Origin: Glaciecola sp965658765
GTDB lineage: Bacteria > Pseudomonadota > Gammaproteobacteria > Enterobacterales > Alteromonadaceae
DNA: 7,192 nt
Reading direction: 5' to 3'
NCBI GenBank assembly: GCA_965658765.1
Contig: CBFHTO010000108.1
Span: forward strand, 1-7,192
The notes under the pieces are model-generated. The model did not search any database. It worked only from the letters and a program-made list of their open reading frames with translations, and was not told the DNA's origin. A program made the translations under genes and the position numbers. Every line of letters begins with the position of its first letter. The first letter of the stretch is position 1. Below are positions 1 through 4,585 of the stretch, piece after piece.

Positions 1-1100
1 AACTATATAAGATTGACCGCAAAGAAGGTATCCGAGTTTGGTGGGTTGAATACACCGAAAAAGCATATCGCACGTGTTCAGGTCTACTTGACGGTAAAAT
101 CGTAGAATCAGGTTGGATTTATCCGAACGAAAAGAACGTAGGCCGAGCAAATGCAACTACGGTAGCCGAGCAAGTTATTGCTGAAGTGCAATCAAAATAC
201 GAAGCTCGCATGTACCAAGGCAAATATCATCCTTCTATCGAAGAAGCCCGCGGTGGAGCAAAGTTTATTGAGTGCATGCTTGCTGAGAAGTTTAACCCAA
301 AGAAGTCAACCAACTACCCGTATTATTCACAAGCAAAACTTGACGGCGTTCGTTGTGTTGTAGCAGAAGATGTAATGCAAACCCGCAATGGTAAAATGTT
401 TGTGTCTTCACCTCATATCCGTGAAGCTCTTGATAGCTTCTTTGAAGAGTTTCCAGACTATATTCTAGATGGAGAACTTTACAATCACTCACTTAAAAAC
501 GACTTTGAAAAGATTATCAGTCTTGCGCGTAAGACTAAGCCAAAGCCAGAAGATCTTCAAGAGTCTGCTTCTATGGTAGAGTATCATGTTTATGATGTCA
601 TTACGCCCGATCCTATGACATACGAAGAGCGCATGAACTTTCTGCAAGAAAACGTGCTTGGTCGTTTTAAAATGATCCAAGTAGTGCCTGCTTGCGTTGT
701 AAATAATCTCGAAGAAGCTGAAGAAAAGCTTGGAGAATATCTTGAAAGCGGATATGAAGGACAAATGCTTCGCAAATCTGAAACTCCGTATGAACACCGC
801 CGTTCAGCATCACTGCTCAAGCACAAAATGTTTGAAGATGGCGAATACGAAATTGTAGAAGTAGTTGAAGGTCAGGGCAATTGGTCAAGCTATGCAAAAT
901 CTATTATGATCCGTCTACCAGATGGTTCTACTCAGCGCTCAGGTATGCGCGGAAATTTCAAGAACGGCAAAGAAATTCTTGAAAACAAAGATGATTATGT
1001 CGGTACACAAGTTACTGTGCGGTATCAAAACAAAACTTCTGATGGGAAGCTTCGTTTTCCAGTGGTAGTTACTTTTTGGAAAGGTAAGCGTGACGTATGA
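1..1100 (+). CDS. ATP-dependent DNA ligase, 5' end cut by the window
   Basis: Seals nicks in duplex DNA through a ligase-adenylate intermediate, presumably in phage replication and repair. The frame is open from base 3 to the TGA at 1098-1100 (365 codons), so the true start lies just left of the window; the GTG at 186 is internal. Counting from base 3, residues 1-75 form a small domain rich in Trp, Tyr and Gly that resembles WGR-like N-terminal domains. The nucleotidyltransferase core follows: motif I KLDGVR with the adenylated lysine near 112, TRNGK near 127, DGEL (motif III) near 156, YHVYDVI near 194, EGQMLRK (motif IV) near 252 and LLKHK (motif V) near 271. The last 85 residues fit an OB-fold ending in RFPVVVTFW near 351. 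All catalytic motifs are intact, so the enzyme should be active. It heads a translationally coupled string of genes. The ligase call is secure; the N-terminal domain assignment is tentative. Confidence 0.93.
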   Translation, partial: LYKIDRKEGIRVWWVEYTEKAYRTCSGLLDGKIVESGWIYPNEKNVGRANATTVAEQVIAEVQSKYEARMYQGKYHPSIEEARGGAKFIECMLAEKFNPKKSTNYPYYSQAKLDGVRCVVAEDVMQTRNGKMFVSSPHIREALDSFFEEFPDYILDGELYNHSLKNDFEKIISLARKTKPKPEDLQESASMVEYHVYDVITPDPMTYEERMNFLQENVLGRFKMIQVVPACVVNNLEEAEEKLGEYLESGYEGQMLRKSETPYEHRRSASLLKHKMFEDGEYEIVEVVEGQGNWSSYAKSIMIRLPDGSTQRSGMRGNFKNGKEILENKDDYVGTQVTVRYQNKTSDGKLRFPVVVTFWKGKRDV

Positions 1101-1324
1101 AACGAGCACTCAGAATTTTAATCCGAATTATTACAGCGCCAGTTGTAATTTCTGCACAAATTCTTATTATAACCTTTATTATAACCTTTATTATACCCGT
1201 TGGTATGGGATTTGTATTCTCTGAATGGTTATTCGAAAACGCAGACCTTCACTATTCGAACCTTGATGCTTTTAAGAGCACTATAAAAGATTTTAAAAAC
1301 TATTGGAAAGGATTTTTAAAATGA
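1097..1324 (+). CDS. Small membrane protein, unknown function
   Basis: A 75-residue protein I do not recognise. Its ATG overlaps the ligase stop (ATGA), so translation is probably coupled to the ligase. A short basic start (MKRALRILIR) is followed by one long hydrophobic stretch at about residues 8-45, enough for one or two membrane helices. The tail of about 30 residues is polar and lysine- and aromatic-rich. Positive charges before the helix suggest a cytoplasmic N-terminus. The hydrophobic core contains the repeated unit IITF, encoded by a near-perfect 12-nt tandem repeat at 1164-1196. The gene ends in another ATGA overlap with the next membrane protein, so the two may work together. The reading frame is convincing from the double coupling; the function is open. 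Confidence 0.8.
   Translation: MKRALRILIRIITAPVVISAQILIITFIITFIIPVGMGFVFSEWLFENADLHYSNLDAFKSTIKDFKNYWKGFLK
1164..1196 (+). repeat. 12-nt tandem repeat, 2.75 copies
   Basis: The unit TTATTATAACCT occurs at 1164-1175 and 1176-1187, and a partial third copy (TTATTATAC) at 1188-1196. The unit is a multiple of three, so gain or loss of one copy would add or remove four residues (IITF) from the membrane helix of the 75-residue protein without shifting the frame. Confidence 0.85.
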
Positions 1325-1725
1325 AACCATTTTTGATTAACCGAGATTCTTGGCACTACAAGCTGAACAAGAATTTTCACAATGATTATAATCATTATAT
1401 GAAAAGTTGGGAAGATAACCACTCTAACTTTTGCTCTTATTGGAGAGCAACTATGTTTAGAGTAATTGGAGTGTTTATCATGTCGTTTATAGCCGTAATA
1501 ATTCTTGCTACGATCGGAACTGTGATATACTACGAGCCAATACAGGCACTTGTTTTTATAGGGTTTATCATTGGCGTTGTTGCTACCGCTGCATTTACGG
1601 CAATTATTAGCGAAAAGATCAAAAACAGAAAAAAGCCAGTTGATAAATTAAAACCAGAATCTCTTATTGTACAAAAGTACAGAGCGCACAAATCTAAAAT
1701 CTGCCCGACTGTAGATTTTAAGTGA
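1321..1725 (+). CDS. Membrane protein with two helices, unknown function
   Basis: A 134-residue protein. I chose the ATG at 1321 over the upstream in-frame TTG at 1303 because it forms an ATGA overlap with the previous stop and has an AAAGGA ribosome site at 1307-1312. The first 45 residues are polar and aromatic (DSWHYKLNKNF near 9, then CSYWRATMF near 38). Two hydrophobic segments follow at about 46-67 and 73-95, and the tail is basic with many lysines. Most likely it is an inner-membrane hairpin with both ends in the cytoplasm. From memory, small membrane proteins with a Ser-Trp-His-Tyr start occur in other large phages without assigned function; I could not check this. It is coupled to the 75-residue membrane protein and lies 28 bases before the next gene. 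Confidence 0.85.
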   Translation: MKPFLINRDSWHYKLNKNFHNDYNHYMKSWEDNHSNFCSYWRATMFRVIGVFIMSFIAVIILATIGTVIYYEPIQALVFIGFIIGVVATAAFTAIISEKIKNRKKPVDKLKPESLIVQKYRAHKSKICPTVDFK

Positions 1726-1753
1726 AAAGTATCTAGCACGAGGAGTATAGTGC

Positions 1754-2305
1754 ATGGAAGGTTTTGTTTGGAGTTTAATGAGTGCGTCCACTGCTGGATT
1801 TTTAAATGCAGTGGACGCTATTGATGTGCATGAGGTTAAGCCTGGTATATTATCTGGCACGGTAAACGGATTTGAAAATTATGAATTCTTTAAAGAACAA
1901 TTTGAAGAATTAAATTCTGATATATTCAATCAAACGCCGCGTGCATGTAACGTAAAAAAATGGAAACACGGTGATAAAGTAAAAGTTTATGCAAGGCAGT
2001 GTTGGGGAGATTTTCTTGATTTTCCAATTAATGGGGCAGTATATCAAAACCAGTTACAAATTGGAAGCAGTGTTATCGTTAGTATACATCCGAAACACCT
2101 TCAAAAGATTCCAATTAACAGTGTCGGTGGAATAACAATTGAAGTATATCCAGAACAACTTAGGCCCTTTAGACACAAAGAAAAACATCCGGCGTTAAAT
2201 TCGCCGGATGCTAAATATCTAAAAAGATCAGGTTTTCAAAAATCGAAACTTTATAGTAAATCTACAATAGAAAAACTATATGGTCTTTATAATTCATTCA
2301 AATGA
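1754..2305 (+). CDS. Unknown 183-residue protein
   Basis: I do not recognise this protein. The ATG at 1754 has a good AGGAG at 1741-1745, eight bases upstream. It has no signal peptide or clear membrane helix. The middle (residues about 73-136) alternates hydrophobic and polar residues with repeated turns (GDKVKVYARQCWGDF, IGSSVIVSIHP, GGITIEVYPEQL), suggesting a small beta-rich domain. The C-terminal 45 residues are basic (many Lys, Arg, Ser), which could suit nucleic-acid binding, though this is only inference. Two strong hairpins lie in its coding DNA: one 30 bases after the start (1784-1818) and one near the end (2186-2210). The second reads as a terminator on the opposite strand, so a leftward RNA probably overlaps the last 130 or so bases. 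No obvious rightward terminator follows the stop. Confidence 0.78.
   Translation: MEGFVWSLMSASTAGFLNAVDAIDVHEVKPGILSGTVNGFENYEFFKEQFEELNSDIFNQTPRACNVKKWKHGDKVKVYARQCWGDFLDFPINGAVYQNQLQIGSSVIVSIHPKHLQKIPINSVGGITIEVYPEQLRPFRHKEKHPALNSPDAKYLKRSGFQKSKLYSKSTIEKLYGLYNSFK
1784..1818 (+). repeat. Perfect 11-bp inverted repeat, 13-nt loop
   Basis: GCGTCCACTGC (1784-1794) and GCAGTGGACGC (1808-1818) are exact reverse complements around a T/A-rich loop. The stem is GC-rich in an AT-rich gene and would be a stable hairpin in mRNA. Neither side has a T-tract, so it is not an ordinary intrinsic terminator on either strand. Its place early in the reading frame would suit control of translation, an RNA-processing site or a protein-binding dyad. 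Confidence 0.9.
2177..2210 (-). terminator. Leftward rho-independent terminator
   Basis: On the minus strand CATCCGGCG pairs perfectly with CGCCGGATG around a 7-nt loop (stem arms 2186-2194 and 2202-2210). It is followed at once by TTTTTCTTTG (2185 down to 2176). Seven of the nine pairs are GC. On the plus strand no T-run follows the stem, so the signal is directional. It sits inside the + strand 183-residue gene and is the expected end for the leftward promoter at 2335-2362. Confidence 0.8.
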
Positions 2306-2328
2306 TTCTTAATCAGTATATGAATGAT
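2178..2328 (-). ncRNA. Predicted leftward small RNA, about 150 nt
   Basis: Defined by two independent signals on the minus strand: a near-consensus promoter with predicted start near 2328 (an A), and a strong intrinsic terminator ending near 2178. The only ATG-led frame I noticed between them is an 11-codon one (MNYKDHIVFLL, ATG around 2299) without a Shine-Dalgarno sequence, so the product is probably RNA. It is antisense to the last 128 bases of the 183-residue gene and to the 23 bases after its stop. Likely roles are antisense control of that mRNA or of read-through from it, or a trans-acting RNA that targets host or phage transcripts. The signals are seen; the transcript and its role are inferred. 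Confidence 0.6.
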
Positions 2329-2334
2329 AATTCA

Positions 2335-2362
2335 ATTATAACATATTCTAGATGTTTGTCAA
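2335..2362 (-). promoter_or_regulatory. Leftward near-consensus sigma70 promoter with extended -10
   Basis: Read on the minus strand: TTGACA (2362-2357), 16-bp spacer, then TATAAT (2340-2335) preceded by TGT, giving the extended -10 form TGTTATAAT. Both hexamers match the sigma70 consensus exactly, making this the best promoter in the window. It points left into the 3' end of the 183-residue gene. Its -35 lies 32 bp from the -35 of the rightward promoter at 2395, so the two are back to back. Confidence 0.8.
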
Positions 2363-2380
2363 CTACTTTGTTTGATCTAG
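2348..2380. repeat. Inverted repeat between divergent promoters
   Basis: CTAGAT (2348-2353) and ATCTAG (2375-2380) are exact reverse complements 21 bp apart. They flank the leftward -35 box and lie just upstream of the rightward -35. The placement fits an operator for a dimeric regulator acting on both promoters, but six-base arms are short and could be chance. Confidence 0.35.
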
Positions 2381-2394
2381 TGTAAATAATTTTG

Positions 2395-2423
2395 TTTACA
2401 TTTGCTCCGAATCAGTATATATT
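2395..2423 (+). promoter_or_regulatory. Rightward phage promoter, copy 1 of 4
   Basis: TTTACA (2395-2400), 17-bp spacer containing GAATCAGTA, and TATATT (2418-2423). It shares the spacer core and the downstream ATTATAAAGAATGAAAAG leader with the other copies, which is far more than the hexamers alone. It serves the gene at 2455. Its -35 is the right arm of a small dyad (TGTAAA 2381-2386 with TTTACA 2395-2400), which could be an operator or a weak hairpin. Confidence 0.85.
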
Positions 2424-2454
2424 ACTATTATAAAGAATGAAAAGGAAAATACTC

Positions 2455-2871
2455 ATGCAGTATCTAGTCGGTAAAACTGTGCGATTTCTTGGTAAAATTG
2501 AAGAGATGGAAGCTAACTGCGATCCAAACCAGCGCGCTCGTATTGTTAGTGTAAGGGAAGAAGACACTAATAGCCTTGATAAGTATGAGCACGTTTATGT
2601 AATCACCTTTGATTATAGCGAGTTTGAAGAGTATAATGATAATTTTGCTTCTTCAAATTATTATGACAAAGATCAACGCCCTATACTGACTGCACGCGAA
2701 GCTGGTCAGTATAGCACGCAAGAAGATGTTTACTTTGGCTCGCCAGATATTTGGCCCTTTGAAGATTACTTTACTCCGCTTGGCGATAAAGCATTTGCTC
2801 TCATTGAAAAGTTTAAGCAATCTGGTGAAACTAACTACATTGCTTGGTTAGAAAATCAAGTAGAAACATAA
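2455..2871 (+). CDS. Acidic cytoplasmic protein, unknown function
   Basis: A 138-residue protein. An in-frame ATG lies at 2437, but I prefer 2455: AGGA at 2443-2446 is eight bases upstream, while the transcript probably begins near 2430 and would leave the earlier ATG almost leaderless. The protein is acidic, with many Glu, Asp and Tyr, and has no signal peptide or membrane helix. Features visible are an N-terminal LVGKTVRFLGKI segment, a central acidic aromatic stretch (DYSEFEEYNDNFASSNYYD), LTAREAGQY near 73, and a C-terminal helix. I do not recognise a named domain; small proteins of this kind turn up in large phages as conserved unknowns, from memory only. It is driven directly by the repeated promoter at 2395. 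Confidence 0.85.
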   Translation: MQYLVGKTVRFLGKIEEMEANCDPNQRARIVSVREEDTNSLDKYEHVYVITFDYSEFEEYNDNFASSNYYDKDQRPILTAREAGQYSTQEDVYFGSPDIWPFEDYFTPLGDKAFALIEKFKQSGETNYIAWLENQVET

Positions 2872-2886
2872 AGCTAAGACAAATTA

Positions 2887-3060
2887 ATGGATATTTTAAT
2901 ATTGAGCATGTTGGGTATAATTTTGCTCTACATGTTCGTTGCTGGAACTATAAGAGTATTTTCTAATAGTTTCTGGCTTGCCCTTCTAATGTTATTCCTT
3001 CTGCCTCCACTTCTTATATTTTGGATAATGGTAGAAGGAATAACTTCAATTTTTGACTAA
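2887..3060 (+). CDS. 57-residue membrane protein
   Basis: A short reading frame starting MDILILSMLG and ending GITSIFD, nearly all hydrophobic. There are two membrane helices at about residues 3-20 and 29-49, separated by a short polar turn (GTIRVFSNS). It fits between the 2455 gene and the 3077 gene, 15 bases after the former's stop. The upstream sequence (AAGCTAAGACAAATTA) has no strong Shine-Dalgarno site, so translation may be weak or coupled, or the start could be the internal ATG at 2908. A long inverted repeat (2991-3044) covers the second helix codons. The clean hydrophobic pattern argues for a real gene; the function is unknown. Confidence 0.65.
   Translation: MDILILSMLGIILLYMFVAGTIRVFSNSFWLALLMLFLLPPLLIFWIMVEGITSIFD
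2991..3044 (+). repeat. Long inverted repeat, possible attenuator
   Basis: GTTATTCCTTCT (2991-3002) pairs exactly with AGAAGGAATAAC (3033-3044). Three more inner pairs, one of them G-U, extend the stem to 15 bp with a 24-nt loop. The plus-strand sequence after the stem is TTCAATTTTTG, so a weak terminator is possible, although the T-run starts six bases after the stem. It lies inside the 57-residue membrane protein gene, about 30 bases before the next start codon. Confidence 0.7.
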
Positions 3061-3076
3061 CATAGGAAAAATATAA

Positions 3077-3325
3077 ATGCCAATTGCAAACCCGTTTGAT
3101 GAATTTGTTCAAAAACAGCTAAATGACATTATTGATCAAATTCATCCACTTTTTACTGCTATCTCTGACGAAGAACTAGTAGAAGATAACGAAGATCATG
3201 GAGTATTTGAACGCACATTTCTTCATGGAACTGGTAGCAGATTTCTTATGCGTTGGCGGGTTTATTATGGCACTCCAGATACTGTGCGAACTGTGTTCGA
3301 GCCTGCTCAAAAATTTACTAGTTGA
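3077..3325 (+). CDS. Unknown 82-residue soluble protein
   Basis: Starts at the ATG at 3077 with AGGA at 3064-3067 upstream. The protein has an amphipathic N-terminal half (FDEFVQKQLNDIIDQIHPLF), an acidic middle (DEELVEDNEDHG) and a C-terminal part with FLMRWRVYYG that could form beta strands. It has no signal peptide or membrane helix, and I recognise no family. Its TGA stop at 3323-3325 lies inside the TTGACA -35 box of the next promoter, so the gene and the following promoter cannot be separated without changing one of them. Confidence 0.75.
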   Translation: MPIANPFDEFVQKQLNDIIDQIHPLFTAISDEELVEDNEDHGVFERTFLHGTGSRFLMRWRVYYGTPDTVRTVFEPAQKFTS

Positions 3326-3350
3326 CATTCATAAAGAATCGGTATATATT
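3322..3350 (+). promoter_or_regulatory. Rightward phage promoter, copy 2 of 4
   Basis: TTGACA (3322-3327), 17-bp spacer TTCATAAAGAATCGGTA, TATATT (3345-3350), then an ATTATAAGGAATGAAAAG leader. The -35 is a perfect consensus. It should drive the membrane block from 3381 onward, at least through the exported protein ending at 4520. Confidence 0.9.
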
Positions 3351-3380
3351 AAGAATTATAAGGAATGAAAAGAGAACTAA

Positions 3381-3539
3381 ATGGAAATTCTTATTTACTA
3401 CGTACTTCCAAACATCGCTCTGTTCGGAGGGATTTATCTCTTCGCAAAGGGTATCGAAAAGTTATCCTGGTATCTTATCTGCAACTACGAAACTACCGTA
3501 AACTATATCATGAAAGGCACTAAAAATGCAAAATATTAA
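3381..3539 (+). CDS. 52-residue single-helix membrane protein
   Basis: First gene after the promoter at 3322. ATG at 3381 has AAAGAGA at 3369-3375 as ribosome site. One hydrophobic helix lies at about residues 3-21 (starting ILIYYVLPNIALFGG), followed by a mixed polar tail with Trp, Tyr and Cys. The stop at 3537-3539 overlaps the next gene by 14 bases, which suggests coupled translation. An out-of-frame ATG at 3365 opens a different 52-codon frame, but its product is strongly arginine-rich, typical of a shadow. Function unknown; the link to the SPFH block is by position only. Confidence 0.7.
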   Translation: MEILIYYVLPNIALFGGIYLFAKGIEKLSWYLICNYETTVNYIMKGTKNAKY

Positions 3540-3843
3540 AACCGCACTATACGGAACCGCGGCTGTCATAGGACTGGGTCTGCTCACATGGGGCGGCATC
3601 TATGTGAACGGCTTCTTCAACGCAGAGCGCGAAGCACAGCGAACAAAAGTTCTCAAACAGTCGCAAGCGTACACTGATGGTATGCGCACTCAGCTGAACA
3701 ACCTGTATCTCGAATATCAGAAAGCAGACACCGCTGGTAAGATGGGCATTGCAAACGCAACTCGCGACATCTTTGCTGCCGTAGATACAAACGGTTATCC
3801 AGCGCACCTTCAATCTTTCCTAACACAAGTCGGAGCACGATAA
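3526..3843 (+). CDS. Membrane-anchored helical protein, 105 residues
   Basis: ATG at 3526 is preceded by AAAGG (3513-3517) at eight bases. One membrane helix at about residues 7-25 (glycine-rich, ending GGIYVNGFF) is followed by a largely helical, charged domain (residues 30-75: EREAQRTKVLKQSQ, LNNLYLEYQKAD) and a shorter helix ending in FLTQVGAR. By the charge pattern the C-terminal domain could lie on either side of the membrane; I cannot decide. Base composition is richer in GC than the upstream small genes and similar to the SPFH gene. It belongs to the tight operon that also encodes an exported protein and precedes the SPFH gene. I know of no assigned function. Confidence 0.85.
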   Translation: MQNIKTALYGTAAVIGLGLLTWGGIYVNGFFNAEREAQRTKVLKQSQAYTDGMRTQLNNLYLEYQKADTAGKMGIANATRDIFAAVDTNGYPAHLQSFLTQVGAR

Positions 3844-3844
3844 T

Positions 3845-3991
3845 ATGATTAACTTTATTAAGAACACGATCGATACTGTATCTCATTTGCTTGCGTTGTT
3901 TAAAGCAAAACGAGAAGAAAATCATGCAATTCTAATTCGAGGATCTATTCTTGACCCGGACAATCACCCTTCAAAGGATAAAGGCAATTAA
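3845..3991 (+). CDS. 48-residue peptide, unknown function
   Basis: ATG at 3845 lies one base after the previous stop and has GGAG at 3832-3835. The TAA at 3989-3991 is one base before the next start. This exact fit between two good genes, with its own ribosome site, supports a real gene. The N-terminal 20 residues (MINFIKNTIDTVSHLLALFK) form an amphipathic, possibly membrane-associated helix, followed by a charged tail. The start (MINFIKN) resembles that of the 115-residue protein at 6033 (MFNFIKN), at both protein and DNA level. No function can be assigned. Confidence 0.7.
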   Translation: MINFIKNTIDTVSHLLALFKAKREENHAILIRGSILDPDNHPSKDKGN

Positions 3992-3992
3992 T

Positions 3993-4520
3993 ATGAAAAA
4001 GATTCTACTTACAACCGCATTCGCAATTGGTATTGCATCGCCCGCTCTCGCGTTTTGGGGCACTTCAACGCCAAGTTCAGACAAGAGCACTGCCCAACAA
4101 ATGGAAACATTGCTCAAAGAAGGCGAACGTCAGACTGGTCTTCCAGCAATTACTAACTTCACTGAAAAGCGTATGGTAAAGTGGCTGTATGAACTACGTG
4201 ATCAACCCAACTATCGTACTTACACTTACATTGTAACTATGACTGGTAAGCTGGTTAAGATTTGTGATAGCGTTGGCTACGGTATTAACGCAAGCATCCA
4301 ATACAGCAATCCGGAAAAGATGGTTCACGACTGGGGAGCTAACGGGCGGAGTGCTGCATTTATGCCTCAAGCAGAACCTAATGCGCTGTTTATGCCAGAA
4401 GGTCTTGCCGCAACATATGTAATGTGTGTAAGCGAAGATATTGACGATGTAAAGGCCGTGTATATCGAACCTGAGATCATCGTTAGCCCGATTGAACTTG
4501 ATTATGTAAACACACAATAA
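3993..4520 (+). CDS. Exported protein with signal peptide, 175 residues
   Basis: The ATG at 3993 has AAGG at 3981-3984. It begins with a classic Sec signal peptide: KK, a hydrophobic core (ILLTTAFAIGIASP) and ALA|FW cleavage after residue 20. The mature protein of about 155 residues should be periplasmic. It is not a lipoprotein, as no cysteine follows the cleavage site. The two cysteines (91 and 145) could form a disulfide. Visible blocks are TEKRMVKWLYELRDQ near 57, TYTYIVTMTGKLVKICDS near 77 and GYGINASIQYSNPEK near 95. I recall similar 'YELRD...TYTYI...GYG...NPEK' proteins as conserved unknowns in large phages, not verified here. An in-frame upstream start at 3951 would bury the signal peptide and is rejected. 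It immediately precedes the SPFH gene. Confidence 0.88.
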   Translation: MKKILLTTAFAIGIASPALAFWGTSTPSSDKSTAQQMETLLKEGERQTGLPAITNFTEKRMVKWLYELRDQPNYRTYTYIVTMTGKLVKICDSVGYGINASIQYSNPEKMVHDWGANGRSAAFMPQAEPNALFMPEGLAATYVMCVSEDIDDVKAVYIEPEIIVSPIELDYVNTQ

Positions 4521-4524
4521 AAAC

Positions 4525-4553
4525 TTTACATAGTGTCTCAATGATGCTATGTT
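4525..4553 (+). promoter_or_regulatory. Candidate promoter of the SPFH gene, with dyad
   Basis: TTTACA (4525-4530), 17-bp spacer, TATGTT (4548-4553). The spacer does not match the four-copy promoter family, so this is a different type. TTTACATAG (4525-4533) pairs with CTATGTTAAA (4547-4556) with one bulged base, so a dyad of about 9 bp overlaps both boxes. This could be an operator or an RNA hairpin between the exported-protein gene and the SPFH gene. Confidence 0.55.
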
Positions 4554-4585
4554 AAAATTACGAAACCCAACTATAGGAGAATATC

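Noticed and set aside
186..188. GTG as the start of a 304-residue ligase
   Set aside because: The frame stays open to base 3 and the upstream codons give a plausible domain, so the GTG is internal.
1160..1172. Fifth promoter copy, because ATTCTTATTATAA matches the leader at 7101-7113
   Set aside because: At the expected distance there is no -35 and only a poor -10 (CAAATT); the match comes from the local AT-rich tandem repeat.
1303..1305. TTG start for the two-helix membrane protein
   Set aside because: The ATG at 1321 has a well-placed ribosome site and an ATGA overlap; the extra residues add nothing.
1668..1681. TGTAC-AAAA-GTACA inverted repeat as an operator
   Set aside because: Five-base arms inside a coding region, with no promoter nearby; likely chance.
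1784..1818. Intrinsic terminator
   Set aside because: No T-tract follows the stem on either strand.
2186..2210. REP-like repetitive palindrome of enteric bacteria
   Set aside because: The CCGG-rich stem resembles REP arms only loosely, there is one copy, and the adjacent T-run explains it as a terminator.
2437..2439. ATG start six codons before 2455
   Set aside because: It would lie only about seven bases after the predicted transcript start, whereas 2455 has AGGA at ideal spacing.
3365..3523. 52-codon frame beginning MKREL after promoter copy 2
   Set aside because: It is out of frame with the hydrophobic 3381 gene and its product is strongly arginine-rich, typical of a shadow frame.
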